Below, in pieces: positions 1 to 9,913 of a DNA stretch of 64,000 nucleotides (within the stretch, counting starts at the first letter, position 1; every line of letters begins with the position of its first letter). Made by a program: the position numbers and the translations under genes. The notes below the pieces were generated by a model. The model worked only from the letters and a program-made list of their open reading frames with translations. It did not search any database and was not told the origin of the DNA. Source of the stretch: Croceicoccus sp. YJ47. Its GTDB lineage: Bacteria > Pseudomonadota > Alphaproteobacteria > Sphingomonadales > Sphingomonadaceae. The DNA lies in NCBI RefSeq assembly GCF_016745095.1, contig NZ_CP067087.1, positions 1,786,501 to 1,850,500 of the forward strand, written 5' to 3'.

Positions 1-233
1 ATCTTCCCATTGGCGGAGCGGAACACGAAACGCGGATGCGCGGCCAGCAATTCGGGCGTGCACAGCGCGTCGCAAAGATAGGAGGCGACGCCCAACCCTT
101 CACGCGAATGGCCGGTGGTCTCGATCCGGTGCGTATTGTCCGGAATCTCGCGGCTGCTCATCTTCGAAAACAGCGTCGGGTTGCGCAGAAGCGACGACTT
201 GGCGAGCGCGCGTGCCGTAAAATCCAGGGTCAT
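1..233 (-). CDS. Partial hypothetical protein, possibly phage tail-spike / pectate-lyase-like N-terminus
   Basis: The N-terminal 77 residues of a protein that continues past the left edge. The ATG at 233 overlaps the stop of the preceding gene by 4 nt (ATGA), which supports a real translationally coupled start. The frame is open to the window edge. The sequence holds motifs such as MSSREIPDNTHRIETTGHS followed by a segment ending AAHPRFVFRSANGK. I recognise this layout loosely from the N-terminal lead of phage-type tail-spike or pectate-lyase-3 proteins, where a short 'I..G' strand region precedes a beta-helix. This is recall of a pattern, not a database match. The catalytic part would lie outside the window. 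Confidence 0.6.
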   Translation of the reverse strand, partial: MTLDFTARALAKSSLLRNPTLFSKMSSREIPDNTHRIETTGHSREGLGVASYLCDALCTPELLAAHPRFVFRSANGK

Positions 234-691
234 TGTGCCACCTCGTAGGACAGCGTGCCGCTATCGATCTGAATGAACAGCGCGAGCTGCGCGCCCGACA
301 CCGGCTCCTGCCAGAACGGTTCGCAGGCATTGGCGGTATACACGCCCCAGCTGCTCCCGCCGGCGGTGAGATTGTGGAACGTCGCGCCGCCGTCGCCCGA
401 CCGGCGGATCGTCACGGACCCCGTCCACTCGCCCGACAGGGTCAGCACCACCGGGCGGTCGGGGGCCGGCTCGAACGATGCGCTCTGCATCGATTGCGCC
501 GTCTCGCCGCGCAGTGCCGGTGGCGCGGGGACGGAGCCGGTCGGACTGGGCGCAAGCCCGCCGCCCGCGATCACCACCGGAAGCGGGTTTTGCGGATTGA
601 TCAGCGAGATATACCCCTCGGTATCGCTGAAGCCGATGGCCTGGGCACCGGCATAGCTGGCAGGCATCTTGATTTTTACGGGATCGTCCAT
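230..691 (-). CDS. Hypothetical protein, possibly phage-tail associated
   Basis: A 153-residue protein without a signal peptide or membrane segment. The start at 691 has a good ribosome binding site (AAGAAGGA about 7 nt upstream). The N-terminal part (residues 1-60) is Pro/Gly/Ala rich. The C-terminal half, from VVLTLSGEWTGSVTIRRS on, reads as a compact beta-domain that includes SGDGGATFHNLT and ends in beta-strand-like sequence. Small proteins with 'GxWxGxVxxxRSxDGG' segments are familiar from prophage tail modules in sphingomonads, so a virion-related or carbohydrate-binding role is possible, but no function is assigned. It is coupled by a 4-nt overlap to the truncated gene at the left edge. 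Confidence 0.6.
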   Translation of the reverse strand: MDDPVKIKMPASYAGAQAIGFSDTEGYISLINPQNPLPVVIAGGGLAPSPTGSVPAPPALRGETAQSMQSASFEPAPDRPVVLTLSGEWTGSVTIRRSGDGGATFHNLTAGGSSWGVYTANACEPFWQEPVSGAQLALFIQIDSGTLSYEVAQ

Positions 692-814
692 GGTTCATCC
701 TTCTTCGGGTCGTGAACCAATGCGGTTATTTACTTGCGACAATGTAGGAAAATAAAACTTTGCCTGTGGCCGCGAATTCAGGCAGTCAGTGCGCGCTTGA
801 GAACAGGGGGCCTC

Positions 815-2056
815 ATGGACGTAGCGGTATTCCATCCCGGCACGCAGCACAGCTGGCAGACCGCCACCGCGTTGCAGCAGCTGGACCGGCTGGCCTGGTT
901 CGCGACCAGCATCTTCTACCGGCCAGACCGGTTCCCCTACAGGCTGGAACGCTATGCGCCCGGCGCGCTGGGCCGCATGATGCATCACGAATTCTCACGC
1001 TTCGACCATCCCGCGCTCGATCCGTCCAACGTGCGGACGGCGGGCATGCTGGAATGGCTGGAAAGGATTGCCGCGCGGCTCAAGGCGCGCCGCGTCGCCG
1101 AAACGTTCGACCGTTGGGGCAATGCCCGTTTCGGAAGACAGATCGGCAAGGCACTGACATCCGACGCGCCGTTTCACCTATGGGGTTTCAACAGCTCTGC
1201 GCTGACCAGTTTCGAGATTGCGAAACGGCATTCGCGCACCTGCATCCTCGACCGGACCATCGGCGACTGGCGGGCCTATAACCGCGCGGTCGACAAGATC
1301 TGCGAAACCCATGCCGACTGGTTTCCGGCCGGGCTGGGCCGGATCGACGCGGCAAAGATCGCGCTGGACGACCGCGAATATGCGCTGGCCGACACGATCC
1401 TGTGCGGGAGCGAGTTCGCCGCGGAGACGGTGCGCCGCGAATCGCCGGTTCCGGGTGTCGCGGACAAGGTGCGGGTGCTGCCCTATTGCTTCGACGAAAC
1501 GCTCTTCGCACGCACGACCCCGGTCGCGCCGGTGCCGAGAGACGGCCCCATCCGCTTTCTCTTCGTCGGGCTCGTCGCACCGCGCAAGGGGATACAGCAT
1601 GTGCTGGAGGCGATGGACCGAATTCCCGCATCGCAGGCGCAGCTTACCATCGTCGGGAACATGGACATTCCGACCTCGGTCTTCGCCCGCTATGCCGACC
1701 GGGTCACCTACCGCAGCACGGTCCCGCGGTCCCATATCCCGCAGATCATGGCCGAGCATCACGCGCTCCTTTTTCCCAGCTATTTCGAGGGGTCGGCGCT
1801 TTCGCTGATCGAGGGGCTGGCATCCGGGCTCGCGCTGATCCAGACGCCGCAATCGGGCAATGGCGCGACGCCGGATACCGGCATCATGCTGGACCGGCCC
1901 GATACGGACCTGCTTGTCGAGGCGATGCTGTCCGTGATCGAGGACCGCGACCGGCTCGACACGATGCGCCGCAACGCCGTGGGCGAATCGCGCAAATACA
2001 GCTTTGAAAACTATCGCCGCAATATCGCCGCCCTGCTCGACGACCTCGAATCCTGA
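815..2056 (+). CDS. Glycosyltransferase, GT4-type (GT-B fold)
   Basis: A 413-residue cytoplasmic glycosyltransferase. The ATG at 815 is preceded by AGGGGG and opens directly into the first Rossmann strand (MDVAVFHPGTQHSWQ), so it is preferred over the upstream in-frame start. The C-terminal half carries the GT-B nucleotide-sugar pattern: IRFLFVGLVAPRKGIQHVLEA near residue 245, then the FPSYFEGSALSLIEGLASG region, where the EGS...E pair is the usual E-x7-E donor-binding motif. Donor and acceptor cannot be read from sequence. It is the only plus-strand gene of the polysaccharide cluster, and its stop lies 3 nt from the convergent stop of the flippase gene. It probably adds one sugar to the repeat unit or lipid-linked precursor. 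Confidence 0.88.
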   Translation: MDVAVFHPGTQHSWQTATALQQLDRLAWFATSIFYRPDRFPYRLERYAPGALGRMMHHEFSRFDHPALDPSNVRTAGMLEWLERIAARLKARRVAETFDRWGNARFGRQIGKALTSDAPFHLWGFNSSALTSFEIAKRHSRTCILDRTIGDWRAYNRAVDKICETHADWFPAGLGRIDAAKIALDDREYALADTILCGSEFAAETVRRESPVPGVADKVRVLPYCFDETLFARTTPVAPVPRDGPIRFLFVGLVAPRKGIQHVLEAMDRIPASQAQLTIVGNMDIPTSVFARYADRVTYRSTVPRSHIPQIMAEHHALLFPSYFEGSALSLIEGLASGLALIQTPQSGNGATPDTGIMLDRPDTDLLVEAMLSVIEDRDRLDTMRRNAVGESRKYSFENYRRNIAALLDDLES

Positions 2057-2059
2057 GGG

Positions 2060-3445
2060 TCAGCGCGAGGCGCGAAACCGTTCGGGCAGGCGCTTCTCGA
2101 CCAGTCGCCACACGCGAAAGGGCGCATCGCGCAAGGCGGAGCGGTTGACCATTTCGAGCACCACGGCCTGATACCCGACCCAGCCCAGCATCGCGACGTC
2201 GAGCAGGAGAAGCCCGATCGCGGCGCCGAGCGGGCCGAGCTCATGCGTGAGCAGATACGCGACCGGCAGCATCAGGATCGTGAGCAGCATGAACACATAG
2301 CTGAACCGCCCATGCTGATTGAGCGCGATGATCAGGTTCGAGATCGGCTGCCATATTCCGTTTACGAGCATCACGCACGACATCACCGCAATCAGCAGCC
2401 AGTCGGGCTCGACCGTGCCGGAGGTCCAGATCTCCACCACCCACTGGCCGAGCAGCAGCAGCCCGAAGAACGCCGGCACCAGGATGAAAAGGCTCGCCAC
2501 GAGGCTGAGCGCGAAAAGATCGGCCTTGCGTTCGGTATGGTCGGTCGCCGCCGCGACGGTGAAATGCGGCATCGTCGCCTGATTGACCACGCCGGTAAGC
2601 TGAATCGCTGTCCGGGTCAGCGTGCGCACGACGGTGAACACCGGAACCGCCGCCGGTCCCGCCGCTGCCCCGACGACGAGAACCAGCCCCTGAATCGACA
2701 GGAGATAGGCGATGGGGACCGTCATCAACGCCATCGCCGGGCGGAACAGGCGCCGCAATTCCCCGAAGTTCGATTGCCAGCGCAGCGAGAGCAGCCAGCC
2801 CGCGCGCCTGTGCAGGAATGCGGACATCGCAGCGAGGCCGATCACCCGCCCGACGAAATAGGCGATGGCAACATGCAGCAGCGTGCCGCCCAGCATCACG
2901 GTCGCCAGCGCCATGAGGGTATAAAGCAGCGTCGTGATCGAGGTGATATACTGGCTTTGTGCGTAAAGGCCGGCTGCCCGCATCCCGGCCATGAGGATAC
3001 CGTTGCTGAACGAGGTGACCGCGAACAGGATGAGCACGAAGGTCACCTCCTGCGCCTGACCGTCGCTCGCCGCCTGCGCGAATTCCAGCATGTGGTCGGC
3101 GGGGCCGAAGATCAGCACCGCGCTCACCGCCAGGATCAGGACACCGATCGCCGCCATCAACGCGCGGATCGCCTGATAGGTGGAAAGCGCGGAGGCCCGG
3201 TCCCCGCGGGCGACATCGGCGGTCATGTCGTTCGCCGCCGCGCCGCTGAAGCCGAGGTCGGCCATGTTGAGATAGGCCGGAATGGTAAAGAGGATCAGCC
3301 ACACGCCATAGGTGTCCAGCCCCCAGTACGCGGTGAAAACCGGCACCGTGACGAGCTGCACGACGAGGTTCACGATCTGGTTCGAGCCATTCGCGCTGAT
3401 CGCGCCGACGAGGCCCGACCCGAAGATTTCCTTGAACTTTATCAT
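2060..3445 (-). CDS. Wzx-like polysaccharide flippase / O-antigen transporter family membrane protein
   Basis: A 461-residue integral membrane protein with about 12-14 hydrophobic segments spread over its whole length, the profile of the MOP-superfamily lipopolysaccharide flippases. The N-terminus (MIKFKEIFGSGLVGAISANGSNQIVNL) matches the usual start of these transporters, with a short amphipathic lead followed by helix 1 carrying a polar GSNQ patch. The expected role is to move undecaprenyl-linked repeat units to the periplasmic face of the inner membrane. It is the last gene of the minus-strand polysaccharide operon, 18 nt after the GT gene. No Wzy polymerase or chain-length regulator is seen in the window, so the rest of the pathway lies elsewhere. 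Family confidence is good; substrate is unknown. Confidence 0.87.
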   Translation of the reverse strand: MIKFKEIFGSGLVGAISANGSNQIVNLVVQLVTVPVFTAYWGLDTYGVWLILFTIPAYLNMADLGFSGAAANDMTADVARGDRASALSTYQAIRALMAAIGVLILAVSAVLIFGPADHMLEFAQAASDGQAQEVTFVLILFAVTSFSNGILMAGMRAAGLYAQSQYITSITTLLYTLMALATVMLGGTLLHVAIAYFVGRVIGLAAMSAFLHRRAGWLLSLRWQSNFGELRRLFRPAMALMTVPIAYLLSIQGLVLVVGAAAGPAAVPVFTVVRTLTRTAIQLTGVVNQATMPHFTVAAATDHTERKADLFALSLVASLFILVPAFFGLLLLGQWVVEIWTSGTVEPDWLLIAVMSCVMLVNGIWQPISNLIIALNQHGRFSYVFMLLTILMLPVAYLLTHELGPLGAAIGLLLLDVAMLGWVGYQAVVLEMVNRSALRDAPFRVWRLVEKRLPERFRASR

Positions 3446-3463
3446 GCAGCGAAAACTTTCGGT

Positions 3464-4681
3464 CTAGCGACCCAGCATATCTAGCATCTCGCGCTCTACC
3501 GCGTCGATGATCGATTCCCTCGCCCACCGTTCCCGGGCGCGTTTTCGTGCCTCTTCGCCGAGCCGGTCGGCCCTCGCCGGATCGTCGGCCAGCGCCGCGA
3601 TCGCATCAGCCAGCGCGGCCGGGTCTTCCGGCGGGACGACGATGCCGCAACCCTCGACCTCGTCGGCAAGGCCGGTGCCGCGCGCCGCGGTCGCGACGAC
3701 CGGCCGGCCCGATGCGAGCATGTTCGTGAGTTTCGACGGCAGCACGAGATCGAGCGCATCGGCGAGCTGCGGCAACAGATGCACGAACGCACCCGACAGC
3801 ATCTCTCCCATCCGCTCCGCCGGTTGAAGGTCGTGGAACTGCACATGGTCGAGCCCGCTCGCCAGCGCTTGCAGCCGCTTGCGGTTCGGCCCCTCGCCGC
3901 AAATCACGAAGGCGAGATCGTCGCGATGCGAGAGCCGCCGCGCCGCCTCGATCACGATGTCCAGCCCCTGCTTGTTCGCGATATTGCCCGAATAGAGCGC
4001 GATCTTGCGCTGTCCGACCCCCCATTCCTGGCGATAATCGCCAAGCGGCGGGGCAGCCGGATCGACCAGATGATTGGCCCAGTTGCGCATCTCGACGATC
4101 TTTTCCGGTGCGACGCCCTTCGCCGCCAGCCGGTCGCGCATCTGCGGGCTGATGGTGGAGACCCGGTCCGCGCTTTGCAGGAGGCGCCCCTCGACCGTGT
4201 CGGCCATGCGGGCCAGCGCGGATTTGCCGTCGATCAGGCCCGTGGCGATCGCGGCCTCGACCTCGAAATCCTGCACGTGGATCCACAGCTTTGCCCCGCC
4301 CAGCTTCGCGGCCAGCCATGCGACCGGCACCGAAAGCAGCGCCGGCGCGACGGCAAGCACGATATCGGGGCGCTTGGCCGCCTGTGAAATTGCGGGCGCG
4401 ATGGCGGAGAGCGCAAAGCTGCTGTGATGGAGCAGGCGTTTCGCACCGCTCGGATTTTCGGGGATGTAATGCGGACAGCGCGTGATCCGTACGCCGCCTT
4501 GCTTCTCCGATTGCCAGCCGTGGTGCCCGCTATGGGCCTTCCACTGCGGGTAGTAGGGCTGTGCCGCGATGACCGAGACATCGTGCCCGCGCGCCGCCAT
4601 GCTTTCGGCGAAACCGGCGCTATAGGGACCGATGCCGACCGGCTCGGGACTGTAATTGATGCCCAGGAGCAGGAGTTTCAC
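3464..4681 (-). CDS. WcaI-like glycosyltransferase (GT4 type)
   Basis: A 405-residue glycosyltransferase that starts with GTG at 4681. The N-terminus LLLLGINYSPEPVGIGPYSAG is the hallmark of the WcaI/WbuB-type family found in colanic acid and related exopolysaccharide loci. In the C-terminal domain, KIALYSGNIANKQGLDIVIEA (about residue 228 on) and the LVLPSKLTNMLASGRPVVATA segment form the nucleotide-sugar site. The family often transfers fucose or related deoxy-sugars. Its place directly after fcl in the same operon fits a GDP-fucose donor, but that is inference from context. Confidence 0.88.
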   Translation of the reverse strand: MKLLLLGINYSPEPVGIGPYSAGFAESMAARGHDVSVIAAQPYYPQWKAHSGHHGWQSEKQGGVRITRCPHYIPENPSGAKRLLHHSSFALSAIAPAISQAAKRPDIVLAVAPALLSVPVAWLAAKLGGAKLWIHVQDFEVEAAIATGLIDGKSALARMADTVEGRLLQSADRVSTISPQMRDRLAAKGVAPEKIVEMRNWANHLVDPAAPPLGDYRQEWGVGQRKIALYSGNIANKQGLDIVIEAARRLSHRDDLAFVICGEGPNRKRLQALASGLDHVQFHDLQPAERMGEMLSGAFVHLLPQLADALDLVLPSKLTNMLASGRPVVATAARGTGLADEVEGCGIVVPPEDPAALADAIAALADDPARADRLGEEARKRARERWARESIIDAVEREMLDMLGR

Positions 4682-4708
4682 GCCGAACGTTCCGCAGCGC
4701 CGGCCGGA

Positions 4709-5665
4709 TCAGCCATTCATCACGACACGGCGCCCGCCATCGCTCTTCAGGAAATCATCATAGGCCGTCGCGATCCCCTCGCGCAGCGCGATGCTCGGCG
4801 ACCATCCCATGTCCCGCAGCATGGTCGAATCCATGAGCTTGCGCGGCGTGCCATCGGGCTTCGTCGTGTCGAAATCGAGATCGCCCTCGAACCCGACGAC
4901 CTCGCACACCAATTGTGCCAGTTCGGCGATGGTGATGTCGTCGCCATAACCGACATTGACGTGGCTTTCGTCCGAGTAGTTCTCCATCAAGAAAACGCAG
5001 GCATCGGCCAGATCGTCCACGTGGAGGAATTCGCGGCGCGGCGTACCCGTGCCCCAGATCGGGATGGAACCGTCGCTCGCGTTCTTCGCATCATGCGCCT
5101 TGCGGATCATGGCGGGCATCACATGGCTCGTCGCGAGATCGAAATTGTCGCCGGGGCCGTAGAGATTGGTGGGCATGGCGCTGATGAAGTCGGAGCCATA
5201 TTCGCGGCGATACGCCTGACACAGCTTGATCCCGGCGATCTTGGCGATGGCATACCATTCGTTCGTCGGTTCGAGCGGCCCGGTCAGCAGCGAATCTTCG
5301 GTGATCGGCTGCGGTGCGAGCTTGGGATAGATGCACGACGAGCCGAGCATCAGCATCTTCTCGACACCGTTGCGATGGGCGGCATCGACGATATTCGCCT
5401 CGATCATCAGGTTGTCGTAAAGAAATTGCGCCGGATAGCGGTCATTGGCGAGGATACCGCCGACCCGCGCCGCAGCGACGATGGCGGCGTCGGGGCGATT
5501 CTCCTCGAACCATGCGCGCACCTTGTCCTGCTCGCGCAGGTCGGTCGAGCGGTCCGATGTCAGGATCGTGCAGTCCATGGCCTCCAGCCGGCGCACGATG
5601 GCGGAACCCACCATGCCGCGATGGTAAGCTACGTAAACGCGCTTTTTCGCAAGGGAATAGCTCAT
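4709..5665 (-). CDS. fcl: GDP-L-fucose synthase (GDP-4-keto-6-deoxy-D-mannose 3,5-epimerase/4-reductase), with variant Rossmann motif
   Basis: A 318-residue extended SDR enzyme that should convert GDP-4-keto-6-deoxymannose to GDP-L-fucose with NADPH. The ATG at 5665 is chosen because the family begins here; a longer in-frame extension has no family similarity. Visible motifs are [15 protein letters not shown] (catalytic Ser), [16 protein letters not shown] (catalytic Tyr-x3-Lys), [12 protein letters not shown] and [17 protein letters not shown], all typical of Fcl/WcaG. The odd feature is the dinucleotide-binding loop: residues 12-20 read VAYHRGMVG, so the first Gly of GxxGxxG is Tyr14 (codon TAC). 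Activity may therefore be reduced or lost. It lies between a GT2 gene (85-nt gap) and the WcaI-like gene. Confidence 0.92.
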   Translation of the reverse strand: MSYSLAKKRVYVAYHRGMVGSAIVRRLEAMDCTILTSDRSTDLREQDKVRAWFEENRPDAAIVAAARVGGILANDRYPAQFLYDNLMIEANIVDAAHRNGVEKMLMLGSSCIYPKLAPQPITEDSLLTGPLEPTNEWYAIAKIAGIKLCQAYRREYGSDFISAMPTNLYGPGDNFDLATSHVMPAMIRKAHDAKNASDGSIPIWGTGTPRREFLHVDDLADACVFLMENYSDESHVNVGYGDDITIAELAQLVCEVVGFEGDLDFDTTKPDGTPRKLMDSTMLRDMGWSPSIALREGIATAYDDFLKSDGGRRVVMNG

Positions 5666-5750
5666 TGGGGGTCTTCCGAATTGATGATCGTCGATGGGTT
5701 GCGATTGGGTCGGTCTGCGATGATGCGGAGGTAGGGCGCGGCGAGATGCT

Positions 5751-6557
5751 TCAAGCGCGAGAGGGCCCGCCGGCATGGATCGCGACGAAACGGCGCCAAT
5801 CCTGCGCATGCAGCTTGCCCTCCTCGGCCCAGCGCTGCCGCAGGCGGACGAGGCGCGGCTGCGAGGAATCGAGCGATCCCGTTACCGGGTTGGCGGCGCA
5901 TGTCCCGCCGCTTCGCGAGGCGAGATACATCGGCACGCCCGACTCGCCCGCCCGGAATCCGTAGTCGAGATCGCCGTAAATATGCACGAAACGCGGGTCC
6001 ATATTGCCGAGCCGCTCCTGCGCGGAGGCGGACACCAGCACCATATTCCCGCTGATCGTGTCGACGGGTTCGGGCTTTCCGGTCGGCTTGACCATGTTGA
6101 GCCGCAGGGGATTGGACGCGCTGGGCCGGCGATGCGCGCCATAGGTGATCGTGTCCGGTTCGCCCGGTTCGTTCGCCGCCGCGGCGACGATCACCGGGCC
6201 GCCGCGCGGCACCATGGCATCGGCGTCCGCCACCATCATCGCCAACGTCCCGTCGGCCAGCGCGACATCGTCATTGAGCCAGAGATAGAAATCGAAGCTT
6301 CGCGGATCGCGCGTCGCCGTGTCCCAGGCCAGCCGCATCCCGCCGTTCCAGAACAGCGACCCGGTGCCCTGGATCACCTGCGCCTCGGGAAATGCCTCGC
6401 GCACCGCGTCGCCGGTTCCGTCGCTCGACCCGTCGTCGACGAGGAACAGCGCGGAGGGATCGAACCCGTCCTGTCCGGCGAGCGTCGCAAGACACGCAAG
6501 CGTCAGCGCACGCCGGTTGAAGCATGTCATCAGGACGGCGATCTTCGCATCGGTCAT
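5751..6557 (-). CDS. Glycosyltransferase family 2
   Basis: A 268-residue GT-A fold glycosyltransferase. The start at 6557 overlaps the upstream gene's stop by 4 nt and opens into the first beta strand, [17 protein letters not shown]. Next come [15 protein letters not shown] (the conserved Asp pair binding the nucleotide), GNGGM-like [18 protein letters not shown]-type sequence around residue 80, and FYLWLNDDV, which contains the metal-binding DxD-type acidic site. It resembles rhamnosyl/galactofuranosyl-type GT2 enzymes, but the donor cannot be deduced. The C-terminal 60 residues are basic. It is a member of the minus-strand polysaccharide operon. Confidence 0.87.
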   Translation of the reverse strand: MTDAKIAVLMTCFNRRALTLACLATLAGQDGFDPSALFLVDDGSSDGTGDAVREAFPEAQVIQGTGSLFWNGGMRLAWDTATRDPRSFDFYLWLNDDVALADGTLAMMVADADAMVPRGGPVIVAAAANEPGEPDTITYGAHRRPSASNPLRLNMVKPTGKPEPVDTISGNMVLVSASAQERLGNMDPRFVHIYGDLDYGFRAGESGVPMYLASRSGGTCAANPVTGSLDSSQPRLVRLRQRWAEEGKLHAQDWRRFVAIHAGGPSRA

Positions 6558-7546
6558 GTCGCGTCTGCCTCGCATTTGGTGGCGGCCTCGCCCTTTGCAC
6601 GATCGGCTTCGACCATGCGGCGCGCGACCTCCTCGATCGGGACCGACGCCTTCCAGCCAAGCTCGCGCATGGCGTGCGACGGGTCGGCGCCGCTCCACAA
6701 CAGGTCCGACGGGCGGGCGAAACTTTCATCGTTGCGCACATGGTCGCGCCAGTTCAGCCCGACTGCGTCGAAAGCCAGCTCGGCAAATTGCGCAAGGCTG
6801 ATCGAGCGGCCGGTCGCGATGACGAAATCCTGCGCCTCGTCGATCTGCAGCATGCGCCACATCGCATCGACATAATCCGGCGCCCAGCCCCAGTCGCGAA
6901 TGATGTCGGTGCGCCCGAGCGTCAACGTCTCTGGCGAACCGGCCGCGATGCGCGCGGCGGCGGCGGTAATCTTGCGCGTGACGAAACGTTCGGGGCGAAG
7001 CGGGGATTCGTGGTTGAACAGAATGCCATTCGCCGCGAACAGCCCGTAGGCCTCCCGGTAATTCGCCACCAGCATATGGGCCGACGCCTTCGCCACGCCA
7101 TAGGGGCTGCGCGGGCGGAAGGGCGTGTGTTCGGTCGCGGCCTCGCCATGGAGATCGCCGAAGCACTCGCTCGAACTCGCGTGATAGAACTTGATCGGCC
7201 GTTCGGTGAGCCTGATCGCCTCGAGCAGGTTCAGCGTGCCGAACACGATGGAATCGAGCGTTTCGGCTGGCATTTCGAAGGACAACCCGACCGAGCTTTG
7301 CCCGGCGAGGTGATAGATCTCGTCCGGTTCGGCGGACACCAGCGCGGTGAACACGCTACGAAAATCGTTGGGCGCCATCGACAGCAGCTCGACATCGTTC
7401 GCGATGCCCAGCGTTTCGAGATTGGCCAGCGGACCGCGATGAATATCGCGCGAGGTGCCCGCCACGCGGTACCCCTTTTCAAGGAGCAGCCGCGCGAGAT
7501 AGCCGCCGTCCTGCCCGCCGATGCCGCAGATCAATGCGCGTTTCAT
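6554..7546 (-). CDS. GDP-mannose 4,6-dehydratase-like SDR (Gmd paralogue)
   Basis: A 330-residue extended SDR closely resembling Gmd. The Rossmann motif is GIGGQDGGYLA, the active-site segment is YHASSSECFG (Gmd usually has STSE; here Ser replaces Thr), and the catalytic pair is in PRSPYGVAKASAH. The Gmd-specific [12 protein letters not shown] and RFVTRKIT blocks are present. It is about 26 residues shorter than the canonical gmd product two genes away and differs in the C-terminal substrate region (RPSDLLWSGADP instead of [12 protein letters not shown]). It may be a second dehydratase, or a reductase acting on the 4-keto sugar (for example toward GDP-D-rhamnose). ATGA overlaps join it to both neighbours. 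Confidence 0.85.
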   Translation of the reverse strand: MKRALICGIGGQDGGYLARLLLEKGYRVAGTSRDIHRGPLANLETLGIANDVELLSMAPNDFRSVFTALVSAEPDEIYHLAGQSSVGLSFEMPAETLDSIVFGTLNLLEAIRLTERPIKFYHASSSECFGDLHGEAATEHTPFRPRSPYGVAKASAHMLVANYREAYGLFAANGILFNHESPLRPERFVTRKITAAAARIAAGSPETLTLGRTDIIRDWGWAPDYVDAMWRMLQIDEAQDFVIATGRSISLAQFAELAFDAVGLNWRDHVRNDESFARPSDLLWSGADPSHAMRELGWKASVPIEEVARRMVEADRAKGEAATKCEADAT

Positions 7547-8676
7547 GCGACCCCTTTTTCTGCAAGCCGGTGATAGACCTCGGCCGTTTCGCGGGCGCAA
7601 CGCTCCCACGAAAACTGTGCCGCCTGTTCGAAACCGGCCTGGCGGAACCGTTCGGCGGTGGTCTCGTCATCGAGAATTCGACGCATCGCCGCGCCCAGCG
7701 CATCGGGCGATCCGTCCTCGGCATAGGCCGCCGCATCGCCGCACACCTCGGGCAGGGAGGCCGCGCGCAGCACGACGACAGGGCAGCCTGCGATCATCGC
7801 CTCCAGCGGCGGAATTCCGAAGCCTTCATAGGTGGAAGGATAGACCATGCAGGCGGCATGCCGGTAATAGCGCGCAAGCAGCGCGTCGTGCGCGCCCAGC
7901 TGATGCACCCGTGAGCCGAGCTTCGCGGCCTCGATCTCGGCACGCTCCTCCCCGGTAAATGCGCCGCCGCCGATGCAGATGAGATCGAACGATCCGTGGA
8001 TCGCCGGATCGTTGCGATAGGCCGCGAACAGATTGCGGAAATTCTTATAATCGCGCGCCCGCTCCCCGATATAGAGGACATAGGGCCGGTCGTGCGGCGA
8101 GGGCGCGCCGGTCGTGTCGGGAAGCTGTGCCGACAGGTGAATGGTCGAGCTTTTCGCCGCCGAATGGGGAAACAGGCGGATCATGTCCTGCCGCGTGTTT
8201 TCCGAAATGCAGGTGATCCAGTCGGCCCGGTCGATCGCGTCTGCTTTCAATTTCAGCACGGGATCGCCTGCGAAGCTGTCGTCGAGTTCGTGGATCATGT
8301 CATACATGGTGACCACGATCGGTACGCCCCTGGGCGCGGGGCGCCGCGCCGCGTAATAGGTTTCGTGCACGACCTGCGCCCCGCATAGCCGCGCGGCCAG
8401 CGGAGCGGCAAAGGGTTGCACCCGGATGGCCGCCGCCTTTTGAAGGCGATTGTCGATCTGGTGCCCGATGCCGCCCACGAAACGTTGGGCGGGCAGGTCG
8501 CCGAGGTAGGCGTTCGCATGAAACGGCGCGAACACCTTCGGATCGATGGCAAAGCGCGGCAGGTTGCGGACGAGTTCGACAAAGAAGCGGGAAATCCCCC
8601 CGAACCGTTGCCGCATGAAGATGTCCTCGTTGAACATCACGCGCAGCCCGGTGGGATCGGCCTTCGCACTCGCCAT
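7543..8676 (-). CDS. Glycosyltransferase, GT4-type
   Basis: A 377-residue GT-B fold glycosyltransferase. The N-terminal region contains LRVMFNEDIFMRQRFGGISR, the GGI(S/A)R loop typical of GT4 mannosyl- and rhamnosyl-transferases. The second domain carries RPYVLYIGERARDYKNFRNLF and the donor-binding YPSTYEGFGIPPLEAMIAG, with the E-x7-E pair. ATG 8676 is used; an in-frame GTG at 8697 would add seven residues and leave only 3 nt to the gmd stop. The product is cytoplasmic or membrane-peripheral and is presumed to transfer mannose or a deoxy-sugar, given the GDP-sugar genes on both sides. Confidence 0.88.
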   Translation of the reverse strand: MASAKADPTGLRVMFNEDIFMRQRFGGISRFFVELVRNLPRFAIDPKVFAPFHANAYLGDLPAQRFVGGIGHQIDNRLQKAAAIRVQPFAAPLAARLCGAQVVHETYYAARRPAPRGVPIVVTMYDMIHELDDSFAGDPVLKLKADAIDRADWITCISENTRQDMIRLFPHSAAKSSTIHLSAQLPDTTGAPSPHDRPYVLYIGERARDYKNFRNLFAAYRNDPAIHGSFDLICIGGGAFTGEERAEIEAAKLGSRVHQLGAHDALLARYYRHAACMVYPSTYEGFGIPPLEAMIAGCPVVVLRAASLPEVCGDAAAYAEDGSPDALGAAMRRILDDETTAERFRQAGFEQAAQFSWERCARETAEVYHRLAEKGVA

Positions 8677-8700
8677 TGCGCCGCTACCCGCCGCCACTAA

Positions 8701-9771
<1,071 letters not shown>

Positions 9772-9913
9772 GACGAACTCCAAGCAGCCATTGATACAAT
9801 GCCGCCCTTTTAGAGCTTTTCACCTATGCTGCAATGCAAAATTATTTAACGTCCCAAATTGCACAATCGTGAGTTGAGACCCTTTGCGGACAAGGGGCGT
9901 CGTGCAAACAGGA
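9772..9913. promoter_or_regulatory. Intergenic region upstream of gmd, with a TGC-AAT-GCA box
   Basis: 142 bases between the lptA stop and the gmd start, noticeably richer in A+T than the flanking genes (for example AAAATTATTTAAC near 9838-9850). It should hold the promoter of the polysaccharide operon. At 9829-9839 it contains CTGCAATGCAA, an imperfect dyad 58 nt before the gmd start that nearly matches a site at a similar distance before phaZ. I see no convincing -35/-10 pair and no strong terminator for lptA. Confidence 0.4.
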
